Part shown: positions 56,633 through 64,000 of the stretch, in pieces | Position numbering within the stretch: position 1 is the first letter of the stretch | How the letters are laid out: each line of letters opens with the position of its first letter | NCBI RefSeq assembly: GCF_042654585.1 | Contig: NZ_JBHSGR010000003.1 | Coordinates: forward strand, 1 to 64,000 | Reading direction: 5' to 3' | Source: Geodermatophilus arenarius | Lineage (GTDB): Bacteria > Actinomycetota > Actinomycetes > Mycobacteriales > Geodermatophilaceae | Length of the DNA: 64,000 nucleotides | Notes under the pieces: generated by a model | Told to the model about the DNA's origin: nothing | Databases searched by the model: none | What the model saw: the letters and a program-made list of their open reading frames with translations, nothing else | Translations under genes and position numbers: made by a program

Positions 56633-57642
56633 CGGTCGGTCTCCCTGCGGGTGTCGGAGCCCAGGACCTCGCCGCCGCCGTGCTCCTCGGCGGCGATCTG
56701 CGCCTCGGCCTGGGCGAGGACCTGGTCCTCCTCCTCGACGGTGAGCGGGGCGTCGTGGTGCGCGCCGAGGTAGGCGTCGACCACGGCCTGGTTCTGGCTG
56801 ATGGACTCGGGCGGCCCCTCGGCGATCACCCGGCCGGCGGCCATGACGACCACCCAGTCGCTGATGTCGCGGACGACGTCCATGTCGTGCTCGACGAAGA
56901 TCACCGTCATGCCCTCCTCGCGGAGGTCCTTGACGTGGCCGAGCAGGCTCTGCGTCAGCGCCGGGTTCACGCCGGCCATGGGCTCGTCGAGCATGACGAC
57001 CTTCGGGTCGCTCATCAGCGCGCGCGCCATCTCCAGCAGCTTGCGCTGACCGCCGGAGAGGGTGCCGGCGAACTCGTCCTTCTTGGCGTCGAGCTTGAAC
57101 CGCCGGAGCAGGTCCATGGCCTTGTCGGTGTTGGCCCTCTCCTGCGACCGCCAGGTGCCGGGCACCAGCGCCCGCAGGAAGCTCTCGCCGCGCTGGCCCT
57201 GGGCACCGAGCAGCATGTTCTGCAGCACGGTGAGCCGGGACAGCGCCTTGGTGAGCTGGAAGGTCCGGACGACGCCGAGCCGGGCGACCTGGTGCGGCGC
57301 GAGCTTGCCCAGCGGCCGGCCGTCGAAGCTCCACGTGCCGGTGTTGGGCTGGTCGAAGCCGGTGAGCAGGTTGAACAGCGTCGTCTTGCCGGCACCGTTC
57401 GGCCCGATCAGCCCGGTGATGCCGCCGCGCTGCACCTCGAGGTGGTCGACGGCGACCGCGGTCAGACCGCCGAAGGTCCGGGTGACCCCGTCGACGACGA
57501 TCGCCGGGTCGGGCTTGGCGACGCCGACCTCCCACGGGACGTCGCGCAGTGCCGCCTGGGCCAGTCGCTGCGGGGCACGGCCGGAGCCGCCCTTGTCCAG
57601 CGACGCCGCGGAGGCGCCGGCGGGCGTGTTGTCAGCGGGCAT
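56629..57642 (-). CDS. livG: Branched-chain amino-acid ABC transporter ATPase LivG
   Basis: ATP-binding subunit of 337 residues: Walker A GLIGPNGAGKTTLFN, signature LSGGQRKLLE, Walker B VVMLDEPMAGVNP, and FVEHDMDVV. FDQPNTGTWSFDG and VVRTFQ are LivG-like. It has an N-terminal extension of about 45 residues and a Glu/Ala-rich C-terminal tail of about 50 residues (VEEEDQVLAQAEAQIAAEE). ATG start overlaps livM by 11 bp. Confidence 0.93.
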   Translation of the reverse strand: MPADNTPAGASAASLDKGGSGRAPQRLAQAALRDVPWEVGVAKPDPAIVVDGVTRTFGGLTAVAVDHLEVQRGGITGLIGPNGAGKTTLFNLLTGFDQPNTGTWSFDGRPLGKLAPHQVARLGVVRTFQLTKALSRLTVLQNMLLGAQGQRGESFLRALVPGTWRSQERANTDKAMDLLRRFKLDAKKDEFAGTLSGGQRKLLEMARALMSDPKVVMLDEPMAGVNPALTQSLLGHVKDLREEGMTVIFVEHDMDVVRDISDWVVVMAAGRVIAEGPPESISQNQAVVDAYLGAHHDAPLTVEEEDQVLAQAEAQIAAEEHGGGEVLGSDTRRETDR

Positions 57643-58630
57643 CGAGCATCACCTCTCGTCGGTCGCCGAAGATGCCCTGCGGCCGGAAGACCAACAGCAG
57701 CATGAGCCCGATCCCGACCAGGACGAAGCGGATCTGCGCCACGTCCGTGGACGACAGGAGCCCCTCGGGGATGATCCCGTTGTCGATGAGGAGCCGCAGC
57801 CCGGTGTCGGCGAACTGCAGGATGAACAGCAGGATGACGGCGCCGACCACCGGCCCGAGGACCCGCGCGGCACCGCCGAGGATCAGGGCGGCGTAGGCCA
57901 GGAACGTGTTGGCGTTCTGGTACTGGTCGGGGACCGCCGACCCGGTGCCCACGGCGTAGACCATGCCGCCGAGGGCGCCGATGATCCCGCCCAGCACCAG
58001 CGCCTGCATCTTGTAGACGTAGACGTTCTTGCCCAGCGCGCGGACGGCGTCCTCGTCCTCGCGGATGGACTTGAGGACGCGGCCCCACGGGCTGCGCATG
58101 AGGGCCCACACCAGCAGGCACGACAGGGCCACCAGCACCCACCCGACGAGGGTGACCCACAGCTCGCCGCCGGACCAGCTGGTGCCGAGGATGCGGTAGC
58201 GCTCGTTGGTCGCCCACGGGGCGAGGGCGATGAAGTCACCGTTGAAGGCGGACAGGCCGCGGGTGCCGTTGGTGACCGGGGTGGCCGACACCGAGCGGAA
58301 CAGCAGCCGCAGCCCCTCCGCCGTCGCGATGGTCGCGATGGCCAGGTAGTCCGCGCGCAGCCGCAGGGTCGGCAGGCCGAGCAGCAGGGCCAGGACGACG
58401 GCGGCGGCGAGGCCGACGACCACGCCCACCCAGAAGGGCAGCCCCCACTGGCTCACCGAGATGGCGATGCCGAAGCCGCCCAGCAGGGCGAAGGCGATCT
58501 GCCCGAAGTTGAGCAGGCCGGCGTAGCCGAACTGGACGTTGATGCCGATGGCGAGCAGCGCGAAGAAGATCGCCTGGAACCCGAGGCCGGCCTTGAGGGC
58601 GACGGCCAGGGCGTCGATGAGGTCGCCCAC
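57632..58630 (-). CDS. livM: Branched-chain amino-acid ABC transporter permease LivM
   Basis: Membrane permease of 332 residues with eight to nine helices. LivM landmarks: NVQFGYAGLLNFGQIAFALLG, PTLRLRADYLAIATIATAEG, the cytoplasmic coupling-helix region MRSPWGRVLKSIREDEDAVRALGKN and the C-terminal LLLVFRPQGIFG. ATG start 4 bp after the livH stop. Pairs with LivH to form the channel. Confidence 0.93.
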   Translation of the reverse strand: MGDLIDALAVALKAGLGFQAIFFALLAIGINVQFGYAGLLNFGQIAFALLGGFGIAISVSQWGLPFWVGVVVGLAAAVVLALLLGLPTLRLRADYLAIATIATAEGLRLLFRSVSATPVTNGTRGLSAFNGDFIALAPWATNERYRILGTSWSGGELWVTLVGWVLVALSCLLVWALMRSPWGRVLKSIREDEDAVRALGKNVYVYKMQALVLGGIIGALGGMVYAVGTGSAVPDQYQNANTFLAYAALILGGAARVLGPVVGAVILLFILQFADTGLRLLIDNGIIPEGLLSSTDVAQIRFVLVGIGLMLLLVFRPQGIFGDRREVMLDAR

Positions 58631-58634
58631 GGGT

Positions 58635-59966
58635 TCAGCCGATCCGGACCCGGCTGCCCAGGATGCCCTGGGGCCGGATGACGAGGATGACGATCAAGAG
58701 CAGGAGCCCCCCGACGTACTTGACGTCATTCGGGATGACGAGGGTCGACATCTGGACGAACACACCGACGATCAGGCTGCCCACCAGGGCGCCGTAGGCG
58801 GTGCCGAGACCACCGAGGGTGACGCCGGCGAACATCAGCAGCAGCAGGCGGAAGCCCATGTCCCACTGCACCTGGTCGGACAGGCCGAGCAGGACGCCGC
58901 CGAGGGCGGCCAGCGCGCCGCCCATCATCCAGACCACGAGGATGACGCGGTTGACGTCGATGCCCGACGAGGCGGCGAGGTCGCGGTTGTCGGCGACCGC
59001 GCGCATCGCCTTTCCGATCTTGGTCCGCTGCAGCATCACGGCCACCAGCACGAGGACGACGATCGAGACGACGATCGAGATCAGCGCCCGGTTGGTCAGC
59101 GTGAACAGGCCGTAGTCGACGGCGCGGCCGGTGGCCACCTGGTACGGGCTGGACCGGCCCCCGTAGATGATCTGGATGAGGTAGCGCAGCAGCAGCGACA
59201 GGCCGATGGACACGACCAGGGCGGCGACCAGGCCGGTGCCGCGGCGGCGCAGCGGCCGCCACAGCGCCAGCTCGTTGAGGGCGCCGACGGCCGCGCCGAC
59301 GACCATCGCGATGAGCGTCGCCGCGATGAGCGGGACGCCTCCCGACACGTTGACGTACCAGGCGGCGACGGCGCCGATGGTGACCAGCTCGCCGTGCGCG
59401 AAGTTGGTCAGTCCGGTGGTGCCGAAGATCAGCGAGAGGCCGACGGCGCACATGGCGATCAGGAGGCCGAAGCGGATGCCGTCGACCAGCAGCTGCACGG
59501 CGCGGACGGTGCTCCCGCCCTCGCCGCGGCTGCCGTCCTCGAGGCCGATGATCACCGGCTCCCGCCGGCCCGTGTCGACGGTGACCGCCCGGTTGTCCGC
59601 GCCGGCGAGCTCGACGCCCTCGGGCAGGTCGTCGCCGTCGATGGTGACGACGTAGTCGCCGGGGCCGGGCAGGTCGACCGACCAGCGGCCGTTCTCGTCG
59701 GTCTCGACCGTGTCGACCTCGTCCCCGGCGGCGGTGGTGACCGTCACCTGGACGTCCTCGATCGGGCCGGACCGGCTGGTCTGCAGCGTGCCCAGCACCT
59801 GCTCGCCCTGGGCGCCGGCGACGCCGGGGACCAGCACGGCGAGCCCGGTGGCGGCGACGAGCACCAGCAGGAGCCGGAGCAGCACCCTCCGGGCGGTCCC
59901 CGGGCCCGGGCGGATCGCGCTCCGGTGTGGCCGAGGTGGCCCGGCAGTGGCTGACGGGTGCCTCAC
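58635..59966 (-). CDS. livH: LivH-type permease with an N-terminal exported Ig-like domain
   Basis: Protein of 443 residues, about 150 longer than ordinary LivH. Residues 1-52 form a signal peptide (hydrophobic core about 28-48, AGA cleavage-type site). Residues about 56-142 form a beta-sandwich like carboxypeptidase-regulatory/Ig domains (GPIEDVQVTVTTAAGDEV, DENGRWSVDLPGPGDYVV). From about 155 a standard LivH permease follows (SLIFGTTGLTNFAHGELV, MRAVADNRDLAASSGID, LVIRPQGILG). GTG start at 59964-59966 has AGGGAGG. The extra domain would lie outside, near where the binding protein docks. First gene of livHMGF. Confidence 0.9.
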   Translation of the reverse strand: MRHPSATAGPPRPHRSAIRPGPGTARRVLLRLLLVLVAATGLAVLVPGVAGAQGEQVLGTLQTSRSGPIEDVQVTVTTAAGDEVDTVETDENGRWSVDLPGPGDYVVTIDGDDLPEGVELAGADNRAVTVDTGRREPVIIGLEDGSRGEGGSTVRAVQLLVDGIRFGLLIAMCAVGLSLIFGTTGLTNFAHGELVTIGAVAAWYVNVSGGVPLIAATLIAMVVGAAVGALNELALWRPLRRRGTGLVAALVVSIGLSLLLRYLIQIIYGGRSSPYQVATGRAVDYGLFTLTNRALISIVVSIVVLVLVAVMLQRTKIGKAMRAVADNRDLAASSGIDVNRVILVVWMMGGALAALGGVLLGLSDQVQWDMGFRLLLLMFAGVTLGGLGTAYGALVGSLIVGVFVQMSTLVIPNDVKYVGGLLLLIVILVIRPQGILGSRVRIG

Positions 59967-60022
59967 ACAACCTCCCTGTTCGTGGCACTGCTCTGGGGGC
60001 GTGGCGTCGATCGGCACGGTGG

Positions 60023-60036
60023 GTGTCGCGCGACAC
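60023..60036. promoter_or_regulatory. 14-bp palindrome upstream of livH
   Basis: GTGTCGCGCGACAC is perfectly symmetrical and lies 57-70 bp before the livH start, downstream of a TACCGT box (minus strand, near 60060). A dimeric repressor site or a leader hairpin are both possible. Confidence 0.5.
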
Positions 60037-60229
60037 AACGCGGGCAGTGGAGGCGTGACGGTAACCCAGGCGTGTTGCGTCCCCGTTCCCTCGTCGCTGC
60101 ACTGTGACCGAAGCGCGACGCGCCGACGCACCCGTCCTGGTGATCACTCCCGTCCCAGGACCGGCGCGTCTGCGTGGCCGCGGGTCGCGGGAGGTGCACG
60201 CTCGGCGGCGCCGTCCAGGGAGGGCTCAC

Positions 60230-60841
60230 GTGTCTGCTACCGGCCAGCGGTCCCGCGTCGTCACGCGAACGGCGCGCCCCGACGACCTGCCCGCCGTCCT
60301 CGCCCTGGTGCGCCAGCACCGCGCGGAGGCGCACGCGGAGGGCGTCCTCACCGGGCAGACACCGGGGGCGGCCGCGGCGGCCGGCTTCCGCCGGCTGCTG
60401 GCCGACCCCGCGCACCGGGTGGTGCTCGCCGTGCTGCCCGGCGCCAACGCCGCGACCGCGGCCACCGCGGGCGAGGTCGCCGTCGGGCTGGCCGTGCTGG
60501 GGCTGGACCCGCTGTCGGCGGTGCTCGGCGTCCCGCAGGTCACCGTGGACAACCTCGTCGTGCACCGGGACCACCGCCGGTGCGGGGCCGGGGCGGCGCT
60601 GCTGGCCGCGGCCGCCGACCACGCCGCGGAGGTCGGCGCCGAGCACGTCGTCGCCGCGGTCGGCGGGCACGAGGCCGAGCGGCAGCGGTTCTTCGCGCGG
60701 ATGGGCTTCGCGCCGCTCACCACCCGCCGCATCGTGCCGCGGGAGACGCTGGCCCGGTCGCTGGCCGCCTGGCAGCGCGGCGGCGTCCCGCTGCCCCGGC
60801 CCCCGCGCCGCCGCCCGGTGTCCCGGGCGCTGCCCGCCTGA
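60230..60841 (+). CDS. GNAT acetyltransferase
   Basis: Acyltransferase of 203 residues. The N-terminus TRTARPDDLPAVLALVRQHR is the GNAT beta1-alpha1 part. The CoA-binding loop reads VHRDHRRCGAGAALLAAAADH (R/Q-x-x-G-x-G/A form), and FFARMGFAPLTTRRIVPR closes the fold. A basic Pro/Arg tail follows. The substrate is unknown. GTG start chosen for AGGGAGG 6 nt upstream; an earlier in-frame start at 60104 would add a basic lead without support. Divergent from livH across 263 bp with no other gene. Confidence 0.82.
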   Translation: MSATGQRSRVVTRTARPDDLPAVLALVRQHRAEAHAEGVLTGQTPGAAAAAGFRRLLADPAHRVVLAVLPGANAATAATAGEVAVGLAVLGLDPLSAVLGVPQVTVDNLVVHRDHRRCGAGAALLAAAADHAAEVGAEHVVAAVGGHEAERQRFFARMGFAPLTTRRIVPRETLARSLAAWQRGGVPLPRPPRRRPVSRALPA

Positions 60842-60845
60842 GCCG

Positions 60846-60875
60846 CCGCGGGCTCGCGAGCGGTGGGAGCCGCGG
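60846..60875 (+). repeat. Degraded copy of the dispersed GC hairpin repeat
   Basis: CCGCGGGCTC and GAGCCGCGG pair with one bulge around a core close to GCGAGCGGTGGG of copy 1; the outer CCTnCCTGC arms are missing. Between convergent genes. Confidence 0.5.
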
Positions 60876-60884
60876 GGTCCTCGC

Positions 60885-61289
60885 CTAGGCCGGGAGGATC
60901 GCGCAGGTCAGCCGCGCGGTGGCGGTGGTCCGCCCCCGGTCGTCGGTGACCTCGACGAGGAACGTCGACAGCGTGCGGCCGACGCGGGCCGGGGTGCACA
61001 CGGCGGTGACCGTGCCCGACGTCGCCGCGCGCAGGTAGCTGGCGTTCAGCTCCACCCCGACGGCCTTCTTCCCCGGGCCGGCGTTGAGCATGGCCGCCCA
61101 GGAGCCGATCGTCTCGACCAGCGAGCACGTGGCCCCGCCGTGCAGCAGGCCGAAGGGCTGCTGGTTGCCCTCGACCGGCATCGTCGCCACCAGCCGGGCC
61201 GGGTCGTAGTCGACGATCGTGATGCCGAGCTTGTCGTCGAGCGGGCTGGCCGCGCCGGGCGCCAGCCAGTCCGGGGGAGCGGAGGTCAC
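60885..61289 (-). CDS. PaaI-family thioesterase
   Basis: Single hot-dog thioesterase of 134 residues. The active-site stretch QPFGLLHGGATCSLVETIGSWAA (HGG, then Glu) is present, with NASYLRAATSG after it. Likely hydrolyses aryl- or acyl-CoA such as phenylacetyl- or 1,4-dihydroxynaphthoyl-CoA; the substrate is undecided. Start GTG at 61287-61289 is set by TACGGT 7 nt upstream, rather than the GTG at 61298 inside the box. Divergent from polA. Confidence 0.88.
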   Translation of the reverse strand: MTSAPPDWLAPGAASPLDDKLGITIVDYDPARLVATMPVEGNQQPFGLLHGGATCSLVETIGSWAAMLNAGPGKKAVGVELNASYLRAATSGTVTAVCTPARVGRTLSTFLVEVTDDRGRTTATARLTCAILPA

Positions 61290-61296
61290 GCCGGGC

Positions 61297-61302
61297 ACCG
61301 TA
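61297..61302 (-). promoter_or_regulatory. -10 box TACGGT, leaderless promoter of the PaaI gene
   Basis: TACGGT on the minus strand ends 7 nt before the GTG at 61289. Confidence 0.55.
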
Positions 61303-61357
61303 ACCGCGGGCGGGCCGGCCCTCCGTGCGGGGCCTCGGAAGCGTGGGTGAGCGCACC

Positions 61358-61363
61358 TAGGAT
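61358..61363 (+). promoter_or_regulatory. -10 box TAGGAT, leaderless promoter of polA
   Basis: TAGGAT ends 8 nt before the polA ATG at 61372. Confidence 0.55.
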
Positions 61364-61371
61364 CGTGCGCG

Positions 61372-64000
61372 ATGTCCGCTCCGGTGACCACCCCCGCGCC
61401 CACCGCCCCCTCGGCGACGGCTCAGCCCGCCGCCCAGCGGCCGCGGCTGCTCCTCCTCGACGGGCACTCGCTGGCCTACCGCGCCTTCTTCGCCCTGCCG
61501 GTGGAGAACTTCTCCACGACGACGGGCCAGCCGACCAACGCCGTCTACGGCTTCACGTCGATGCTCATCAACGTGCTGCGCGACGAGCAGCCCACCCACC
61601 TCGCGGTGGCCTTCGACGTCGGCCGGCAGACGTTCCGCAGCGAGATCTACGCGGAGTACAAGGCCAACCGCACCGAGAGCCCCACCGACTTCCGCGGGCA
61701 GGTCAGCCTCATCCAGGAGGTGCTCGCCGCGCTGCGGATCCCGGTGATCACCGCGCCGGGCTACGAGGCCGACGACGTCATCGCCACGCTCACCGTGCAG
61801 GCCGTGGAGCAGGGCATGGACGTGCTCATCTGCACCGGCGACCGCGACGCGCTGCAGCTGGTGAACGAGCACGTGACCGTGCTCTACCCGCGCAAGGGCG
61901 TCTCGGACCTCACCCGGTTCACGCCGGAGGAGGTCGAGGCGAAGTACGGCCTGACCCCGCAGCAGTACCCGGACTTCGCCGCGCTGCGCGGGGACCCGAG
62001 CGACAACCTGCCCAGCATCCCGAGCGTGGGGGAGAAGACCGCGGCCAAGTGGGTGCGCGAGTACGGCTCCCTCGACGAGCTGGTCGACCGCGTGGACACG
62101 GTCAAGGGCAAGGTCGGCGAGAAGCTGCGCGAGCACCTGTCCTCGGTGCTGCAGAACCGGCGGCTCACCGAGCTCGACCGGCAGGTCGCCCTCGACCTCG
62201 GCCCGCAGGACCTCGCCGTCCGCGCCTGGGACCGCAACGAGGTGCACACCCTCTTCGACAACCTGCAGTTCCGGGTGCTGCGCGAGCGGCTGTTCGCCAC
62301 GCTGAGCAGCGCCGAGCCCGAGGTCGAGGGCGGCTTCGACGTCACCGCCGACGACGTGCCGGCCGGCGGGCTGTCCGCGTGGCTGGACGCGCACGCCCGC
62401 ACCGGGCGGACCGGCGTCGTCTTCCGCGGCACCTGGGGCCGGGGGACCGGTGAGCTGACCGGGCTGGCGCTGGCCGCCGCCGACGACCACGCCGTGTTCG
62501 TCGACCTCGGTCCCGACCTCGACGTCGCCGACGAGCAGGCGCTGGCCGACTGGCTGGCCGACCCGGCCGCTGAGAAGGTGGCGCACGACGTCAAGGGCCC
62601 GCTGCTGGCGGTGTGGTCGCGCGGCTGGGACCTGCAGGGCCTGGCCAGCGACACCGCGCTGGCCGCCTACCTGGCGACGCCGGGGCAGCGCTCCTTCGAC
62701 CTCGGTGACCTCTCGGTGCGCTACCTCAAGCGCGAGCTCAAGGACGCCGCCGAGCCCGAGGGCCAGATGACCCTCGACGGGATGGGGCCGAGCGAGGCCG
62801 ACCTCGCCGCCGAGGCCGCGCACGCCGACGTCCTCAAGGCGGTCGCCGTCAACGACCTCTCCGACGCCCTCGAGCAGGTCCTCGCGCAGAAGGGCGGCGA
62901 CCACCTGCTGCAGGGGATGGAGCTGCCGCTGACCCGGGTGCTCGCCCGGATGGAGCACCGCGGCATCGCCGTCGACACGGACCTGCTCGCCGAGCTGCAG
63001 CGCGAGTTCGCCGAGGGCGTGGCCGCCGCGGCCGCCGAGGCGTACGCCGTCATCGGCCGGGAGATCAACCTCGGGTCGCCCAAGCAGCTCCAGGCGGTGC
63101 TGTTCGACGAGCTGGGCCTGCCGAAGACCAAGAAGATCAAGAGCGGCTACACCACCGACGCCGACGCGCTCACCTGGCTGCTGGCGCAGACCGGGCACCC
63201 CTTCCTCGAGCACCTGCTGCGCCACCGCGACGTCACCCGGCTGCGCACGGTCATCGACGGGCTGATCCCGATGGTCGACGACGCCGGCCGCATCCACACG
63301 ACGTTCCAGCAGACGATCGCCGCCACCGGCCGGCTGTCCTCGATCGACCCGAACCTGCAGAACATCCCGATCCGCAGCGCCGAGGGCCGCCGCATCCGGC
63401 AGGCGTTCGTCGTCGGCCCGGGCTTCGAGTCGCTGATGACGGCCGACTACAGCCAGATCGAGATGCGGATCATGGCCCACCTGTCCGGGGACGAGGGGCT
63501 GATCGAGGCCTTCACCTCGGGGGAGGACCTGCACTCCTTCGTCGCCTCGCGGGCCTACGACATCCCCATCGAGGACGTCGACCCGGAGATGCGGCGCCGG
63601 ATCAAGGCGATGAGCTACGGCCTGGCCTACGGACTGAGCGCCTACGGGCTGGCACAGCAGCTGCGCATCTCCACCGAGGAGGCGCGCGAGCAGATGCACG
63701 CCTACTTCGAGCGCTTCGGCGGGATCCGCGAGTACCTCGACGGCGTCGTCGAGGAGGCCCGGCTGCGCGGCTACACCGAGACCACCCTCGGCCGGCGCCG
63801 CTACCTGCCCGACCTCACCAGCGACAACGGGCAGCGCCGGCAGATGGCCGAGCGGATGGCGCTCAACGCCCCGATCCAGGGCTCGGCGGCCGACGTCATC
63901 AAGGTCGCCATGCTCGGGGTCGAGCGGGCGATCGGGGCCGAGGGGCTCCGCTCGCGGATGCTGCTGCAGGTGCACGACGAGCTCGTGCTCGAGGTGGCGC
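61372..64000 (+). CDS. polA: DNA polymerase I (C-terminus beyond the window)
   Basis: Repair polymerase that removes primers and fills gaps; 876 residues are visible of an expected 900 or so. The 5' nuclease domain (LLLLDGHSLAYRAFFAL, GYEADDVIATL, TGDRDALQL) is intact. The 3'-5' exonuclease-like domain (about 320-480) lacks the DxE metal motif (it reads VVFRGTWG there), so no proofreading is expected, as in mycobacteria. The polymerase core has motif A DYSQIEMRIMAHLSGD. The O-helix is KAMSYGLAYGLS with Tyr749 where E. coli has Phe. ATG is leaderless. Confidence 0.96.
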   Translation, partial: MSAPVTTPAPTAPSATAQPAAQRPRLLLLDGHSLAYRAFFALPVENFSTTTGQPTNAVYGFTSMLINVLRDEQPTHLAVAFDVGRQTFRSEIYAEYKANRTESPTDFRGQVSLIQEVLAALRIPVITAPGYEADDVIATLTVQAVEQGMDVLICTGDRDALQLVNEHVTVLYPRKGVSDLTRFTPEEVEAKYGLTPQQYPDFAALRGDPSDNLPSIPSVGEKTAAKWVREYGSLDELVDRVDTVKGKVGEKLREHLSSVLQNRRLTELDRQVALDLGPQDLAVRAWDRNEVHTLFDNLQFRVLRERLFATLSSAEPEVEGGFDVTADDVPAGGLSAWLDAHARTGRTGVVFRGTWGRGTGELTGLALAAADDHAVFVDLGPDLDVADEQALADWLADPAAEKVAHDVKGPLLAVWSRGWDLQGLASDTALAAYLATPGQRSFDLGDLSVRYLKRELKDAAEPEGQMTLDGMGPSEADLAAEAAHADVLKAVAVNDLSDALEQVLAQKGGDHLLQGMELPLTRVLARMEHRGIAVDTDLLAELQREFAEGVAAAAAEAYAVIGREINLGSPKQLQAVLFDELGLPKTKKIKSGYTTDADALTWLLAQTGHPFLEHLLRHRDVTRLRTVIDGLIPMVDDAGRIHTTFQQTIAATGRLSSIDPNLQNIPIRSAEGRRIRQAFVVGPGFESLMTADYSQIEMRIMAHLSGDEGLIEAFTSGEDLHSFVASRAYDIPIEDVDPEMRRRIKAMSYGLAYGLSAYGLAQQLRISTEEAREQMHAYFERFGGIREYLDGVVEEARLRGYTETTLGRRRYLPDLTSDNGQRRQMAERMALNAPIQGSAADVIKVAMLGVERAIGAEGLRSRMLLQVHDELVLEVA

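Overview
This window looks like the chromosome of a very GC-rich actinobacterium. About three quarters of the bases look G or C by eye, third codon positions are almost all G/C, and GTG starts and GTGA stop-start overlaps are common. Gene order follows the conserved actinobacterial block ileS - lspA - rluD - dnaE - hisDCB - hisH - priA - hisF - hisI - trpE - trpC - trpB - trpA - lgt - gltBD - pyk - tesB - pdtaR - polA. The protein style fits Geodermatophilaceae or near relatives (Blastococcus, Geodermatophilus, Modestobacter); that placement is inference, not a measured result. No insertion sequence, prophage, CRISPR array or plasmid-type gene is visible.

Layout. 1-10000: the end of an unknown protein, isoleucyl-tRNA synthetase, a cation/proton antiporter, malate:quinone oxidoreductase, signal peptidase II, a pseudouridine synthase, a CPBP membrane protease and an acetyltransferase. 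10000-15300: replicative polymerase DnaE, a membrane protein and a LON-domain protein. 15400-27800: the histidine genes (hisD, C, B, a 58-residue membrane protein, hisH; then priA, a RidA-family gene and hisF), split by a 6.4-kb accessory block (molybdopterin oxidoreductase, M28 peptidase, WYL regulator with a VOC protein, SDR and nitroreductase). 27800-35600: a heterodimeric ABC exporter, small membrane proteins and an FAD dehydrogenase. 35600-42200: hisI-trpE-(Trp membrane protein)-trpC, then trpB-trpA-lgt. 42500-48700: glutamate synthase gltBD. 48800-55200: pyruvate kinase, acyl-CoA thioesterase, a PLP decarboxylase, tRNA-Leu, the ANTAR regulator PdtaR and a branched-chain-type solute-binding lipoprotein. 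55270-60000: a small unknown gene and livHMGF on the minus strand. 60200-64000: an acetyltransferase, a PaaI thioesterase and the first 876 codons of polA.

How the genes work together. Histidine and tryptophan synthesis share PriA, the actinobacterial HisA/TrpF enzyme, and no trpF is seen. GltBD supplies glutamate, the nitrogen donor. LspA and Lgt are two lipoprotein-maturation enzymes that would act on the solute-binding lipoprotein here. DnaE and PolA cover replication and repair.

Most unusual points. (1) The solute-binding lipoprotein at 53856-55190 appears circularly permuted: the segment that normally ends the family lies right after the lipobox, and the normal first strand starts near residue 222. 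(2) Its LivH-type permease carries an extra exported Ig-like domain. (3) IleRS has the altered GTHH form of the HIGH motif, linked to mupirocin hyper-resistance. (4) GltB has four perfect 15-bp tandem repeats inside its cleaved propeptide. (5) At least 14 genes share a TANNNT box 6-8 nt before the start codon, the mark of leaderless transcription, which fixes several starts. (6) A dispersed hairpin repeat shows a compensatory base change between copies.
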